From: Isoetes taiwanensis
Taxonomy: Eukaryota > Streptophyta > Lycopodiopsida > Isoetales > Isoetaceae
DNA length: 64,000 bases
Assembly: GCA_021234155.1 (NCBI GenBank)
Contig: JAJEKV010000097.1
Coordinates: forward strand, 1,548,001 to 1,612,000
Direction of reading: 5' to 3'
A program made the position numbers and the translations under genes. Below are positions 61,050-64,000 of this stretch, in pieces. A model generated the notes under the pieces. The model was not told where the DNA came from and ran no database searches. It worked only from the letters and a program-made list of their open reading frames with translations. Each line of letters starts with the position of its first letter. The stretch's first letter is position 1.

Positions 61050-64000
61050 GAAATCACCAAAGGGCACGTTCGCCGATGGGGCGAGAGTTGAACACCATTT
61101 CTGGGGCCTCCTCGGATTAGCGAACCTTGAGCCATCCCAGTGGGGTTGAGGGCCAATGGTGCAGCATTTGTGGGCTTGGAAGCCCGAGGATGGAGTACCG
61201 CGACCACATGTGTTTGTGAGGCGGTTGGTGATAGCGAAACAGCAGTCAGGTTGGAGGCCCAGCTTGCCGGGTAGGCAGCAACCTCCGCTTGAATTGCACT
61301 CGAAAAACAACAAAGCTAGCCCAGTGCCACAGAACTTATCTGAGCTTCAATAGATACAGAGCTGAGAGCAGGAGACATAGAGCCGAAACCTAGCAAAACC
61401 ACCACCTAATCCATCAACCCCGCCTCGAAAATTGTCTAACTCCTGTACTGGCCCGTATACGAGCCACATTCAGGTTGGAAGTTGAGGGAGGCTACCATTG
61501 CAAGGCAGAGGTTGCAGTAGCAGAAGTTAACGGCGACGGCGCCCGCCGGAGGATTGGCATGGGGCCAAGGGGAAATGTAGGAACTCCGTCACATCATTCC
61601 CGGCAAGGCAAGGGCCTCGAGCGGCCCGCCTGAACAATAAAGCGGCCTTGCGGAGAATGGCAAGGCGAGGACCAAACGCGGGCACCAGAACCCGAGGAAA
61701 AACGGCCGCGGCACTGGCTTACGCAAAATGCTATGAGCCCAACTAACTACTGAGGCGTCCAGCCGAGGGTCATGTAGTCCAGCACGAAACCGCCGTATTG
61801 CCAGCCCATACCCAGCACCATCATCAGCGATGCCGCCCACGAGGCCCAGTGGGCCAGTGCCCTCAGGGCCAGTGAACTCAGGTGGTGGCGAAGCGAACCA
61901 CAACACAGTAGTTGGGGCCTGCAGGAAGGCTGGGAGAGAATCTCGGGAAGATACACACAGTCCTTGGGCGCCTTGGCGTTTCACAGTGCAGGGACACATT
62001 GGGTCTGCTGACCAACCCGTGGGGTCGGCCGAGGCCCACATTGCCAGAGTGCGTGGTGTTCCCGCGGTTGCGGATGCACAAGTTGAGAGGCCATTCTTGC
62101 GACCAAAGCCAGGTTGAAGGGCACATCTGCATTGTAGTAGGGATCTTGCTCGGTGCAACGGGGAGGCACGCAGTGGGGAAGGTCCTGAAATCAAAACCTG
62201 CCATCGATAAATCTGCAGCCTGCCGGCCATCACCTGGCGCCTGCTCGATCCCTGTCACCCCTGCTTCCGATACGCTCCGCTTCCAGCCAATGGGCACCTA
62301 TTTGCCCTCCGCTTTCCTTAATAAGTGCCCCGCCAACTCAATTTTGCTCCATTTCTTTGGTCCCACCGTGACCTTCCCCGCGGCGATACCAGGCGCTGGG
62401 GTGTGCCTTTCCGGGTGGTGGTGCGGGCTTTGTCGGGTTTCCGTGCTGATGGCTGATTGGGTGGTGGACGGGATGATGGCTGTCGCGGACGGTAGGGCAC
62501 CCGGACGCGGATTGGCGGAACGGGCTTTGGGTCGTTTCCATTGGTTTGTTAGGGCGTGGGCGCGGTGGGGTTGCTGCCTGCAGGATGGCGGCGTTTGGTT
62601 TCCTCCGGAGATAGGCGGACATAGCGCTGCGTGGTGGGTGCCGCCACGGCGGAGATCCTCTTTCTGGCTGCCTACTTTCCCCATCTTGAGAGAGTCCCTT
62701 CTATCACGGCCGGAGGTGGGCCAGGATGGACCATATAGCCGGTATATATGATGACATACGGCGGCCTGGCGGATGAAGTCATGCTCACTTAGAACTTCAA
62801 TCGCGGACCCGAGGTGCGGTGAACCATGGGACCCTAGCGAATGGCGTCTTTATGATTGCGTCCATAGCAGCTGCAACACCAGATGCTGTCAAATCCCGCA
62901 CCAACGAATAAATACTCAATAAATGCATGCATCACCTTTCCGCTCATATGCAATATTACCACATTGGCCCTCTTCCCGCGGGCTGCCTTGCGGAGCCGAG
63001 GGACCAATCATGGCGGAACTAGTGTCATGGATTATGTCATAGTGGGCGGAGATGTACACCTTGTCGACCATTTCCGTCGGCGGGCGGTCGGAGACCCGAG
63101 GCCGGGCTTCGGATCCTCTCCACTATGTAAGCTGGCCAGTACTTCACAACCCTCGATGCATGACACCGACCTCCGGTTTAAGCTTGGATTATATAGTAGT
63201 GAGGAGGTTACGGCATGCTTCGCTTGAAGCCCTCAGGCAATTCTGCTTGCCCGAACCTGGCCCAGGCGACAAAGCCGTCCAGGTGGTTGAGCTCCCGCCG
63301 GAACATGGGCTTGGGAGCCGGGTGCTGGGGGAGCCTCCCCGCGCCCGGTCCGGCCGCAGCCTTTGCATGCTTGAGATGGTTTGATGCGAGTGTAAGGAAT
63401 GCAAGCGCTTCGTCTCGCATGGTGGATCGGGTCTGACTCGAGACCACCACGACCATTCACAGCGCCTTCCTCTCCAGGAAACAAAGGCAAGGTACACGGT
63501 AAGGCACCCAATGTTACCGGCCTACTGGCGCCCGCAGGAGCACCCTACGGGGAACATCAGCAGTGATTGCAATGGGAGTAGTACCTGCAACAACTTTATG
63601 ATCCCGGGAACAGACGGATGTGCCCATAGCATGGCCCGCCAGGGCGGGTGATCCGCAGAAAAAGGAGAAATGTTGAAAAGAGAGGCTGCAGTGCAGCTAA
63701 AGGAAAGCGAACAAGGAGAAATGTAGCCTCAAGCGGAGTTACTCAAAATGCGGCAGAGGCAGCCATAGTGCCGTCCTGCCCTGCCCATTCAAGTCTTTTC
63801 AAGAGGGTTTTTCAGCGGTCATGGACCACATCTTGAGGGGTTATTCAGATCACAAGGCGGGGGACCCTGCTGTCCGATGGTCGAACCATCATGAAAAGTG
63901 GGCTGGGTGTTTGCCCGAGGCGTGGCGGGCGTTCTCGGTGAGCGGCGGGGCGGATGGTGGGCGGTCAGGGCGCTTGCGGGCCACGGGCGTTTCGGCCGTG
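61050..64000 (+). mobile_element. LINE in segmental copy B, cut by window end
   Basis: Counterpart of 27950-30990. The ORF1-like coiled coil (about 61130-61350) and ORF2 are in fragments, none intact. Confidence 0.75.
62650..63135 (+). pseudogene. LINE endonuclease, segmental copy B
   Basis: Remnants: TSVMDYVIVGGDVHLVDHF at about 63010-63070 and an Ala-Tyr-Phe-Pro stretch near 62665. The catalytic GDFN block is lost to an indel near 62790. Reverse transcriptase text begins only weakly after 63730. Confidence 0.6.

Larger units (their letters stand above)
48104..64000. repeat. Segmental duplication, copy B
   Basis: Collinear with 14560-30990 to the end of the window, 15.9 kb against 16.4 kb. 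It differs by many 1-10-bp indels, shortened homopolymers and runs of purine changes. All internal elements of copy A are present at the same relative positions, so no large event separates the two copies. Confidence 0.85.

Noticed and set aside
61589-62751. Overlapping 214-, 139- and 279-codon frames on both strands
   Set aside because: Overlap one another in degraded LINE DNA and match copy A only at the nucleotide level.

Overview
The window reads as nuclear DNA of a land plant. The evidence is a split gene matching the plant-specific seven-transmembrane regulator of G-protein signalling (RGS1), a Ty1/copia element with the plant initiator-Met tRNA primer site, remnants of an ATL-type RING-H2 gene and of a G-type lectin receptor gene, and much non-LTR retrotransposon DNA. 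The clade (seed plant, fern or lycophyte) cannot be fixed from the sequence. The only gene that reads through intact is RGS1; nearly everything after about 12 kb is repeat-derived and decayed.

Layout. 19-9784 (minus): RGS1, 11 exons and 463 codons as reconstructed by hand, with a 4.8-kb copia element in intron 4. 10617-11150 (plus): frameshifted ATL RING-H2 pseudogene. 12.2-14.6 kb: a GC-rich palindromic repeat, a ~175-bp direct repeat pair ending in T runs, and an A38 tract. 14.56-30.99 kb: the first copy (A) of a ~16-kb segmental duplication. It holds a tRNA-like repeat, a 5'-truncated L1 insertion with a 15-bp target duplication, a lectin-gene fragment, LINE 3' ends with microsatellite tails, tandem repeats and the first part of an APE-type LINE (27.95-32.72 kb). 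33.1-34.5 kb (minus): a second, cleaner copy of that LINE, 5'-truncated. 36.7-37.8 kb: further LINE 3' ends and the second copy of the palindrome. 41.5-42.0 kb: a BED-finger hAT-like transposase remnant. 42.1-47.2 kb: a third, badly broken LINE. 47.3-48.1 kb: ~405-bp tandem units. 48.1-64.0 kb: copy B of the duplication, running off the window.

The most interesting signal is in the LINE family. Five 3' ends share a short terminal hairpin whose stem changes on both sides together (AGGCC/GGCCT, AGACC/GGTCT, AACCC/GGGTT), followed by a conserved GRACGWTAAA-like stretch and then a different microsatellite tail in each copy. A second, longer stem lies further upstream in three copies. This looks like a selected RNA structure used to start target-primed reverse transcription. 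Also notable: a copia element with apparently identical LTRs but several disabling lesions inside an RGS1 intron, a probable GC-AG intron in RGS1, and a duplicated segment whose two copies differ by long runs of same-direction purine changes, which may be a sequence-quality artefact.
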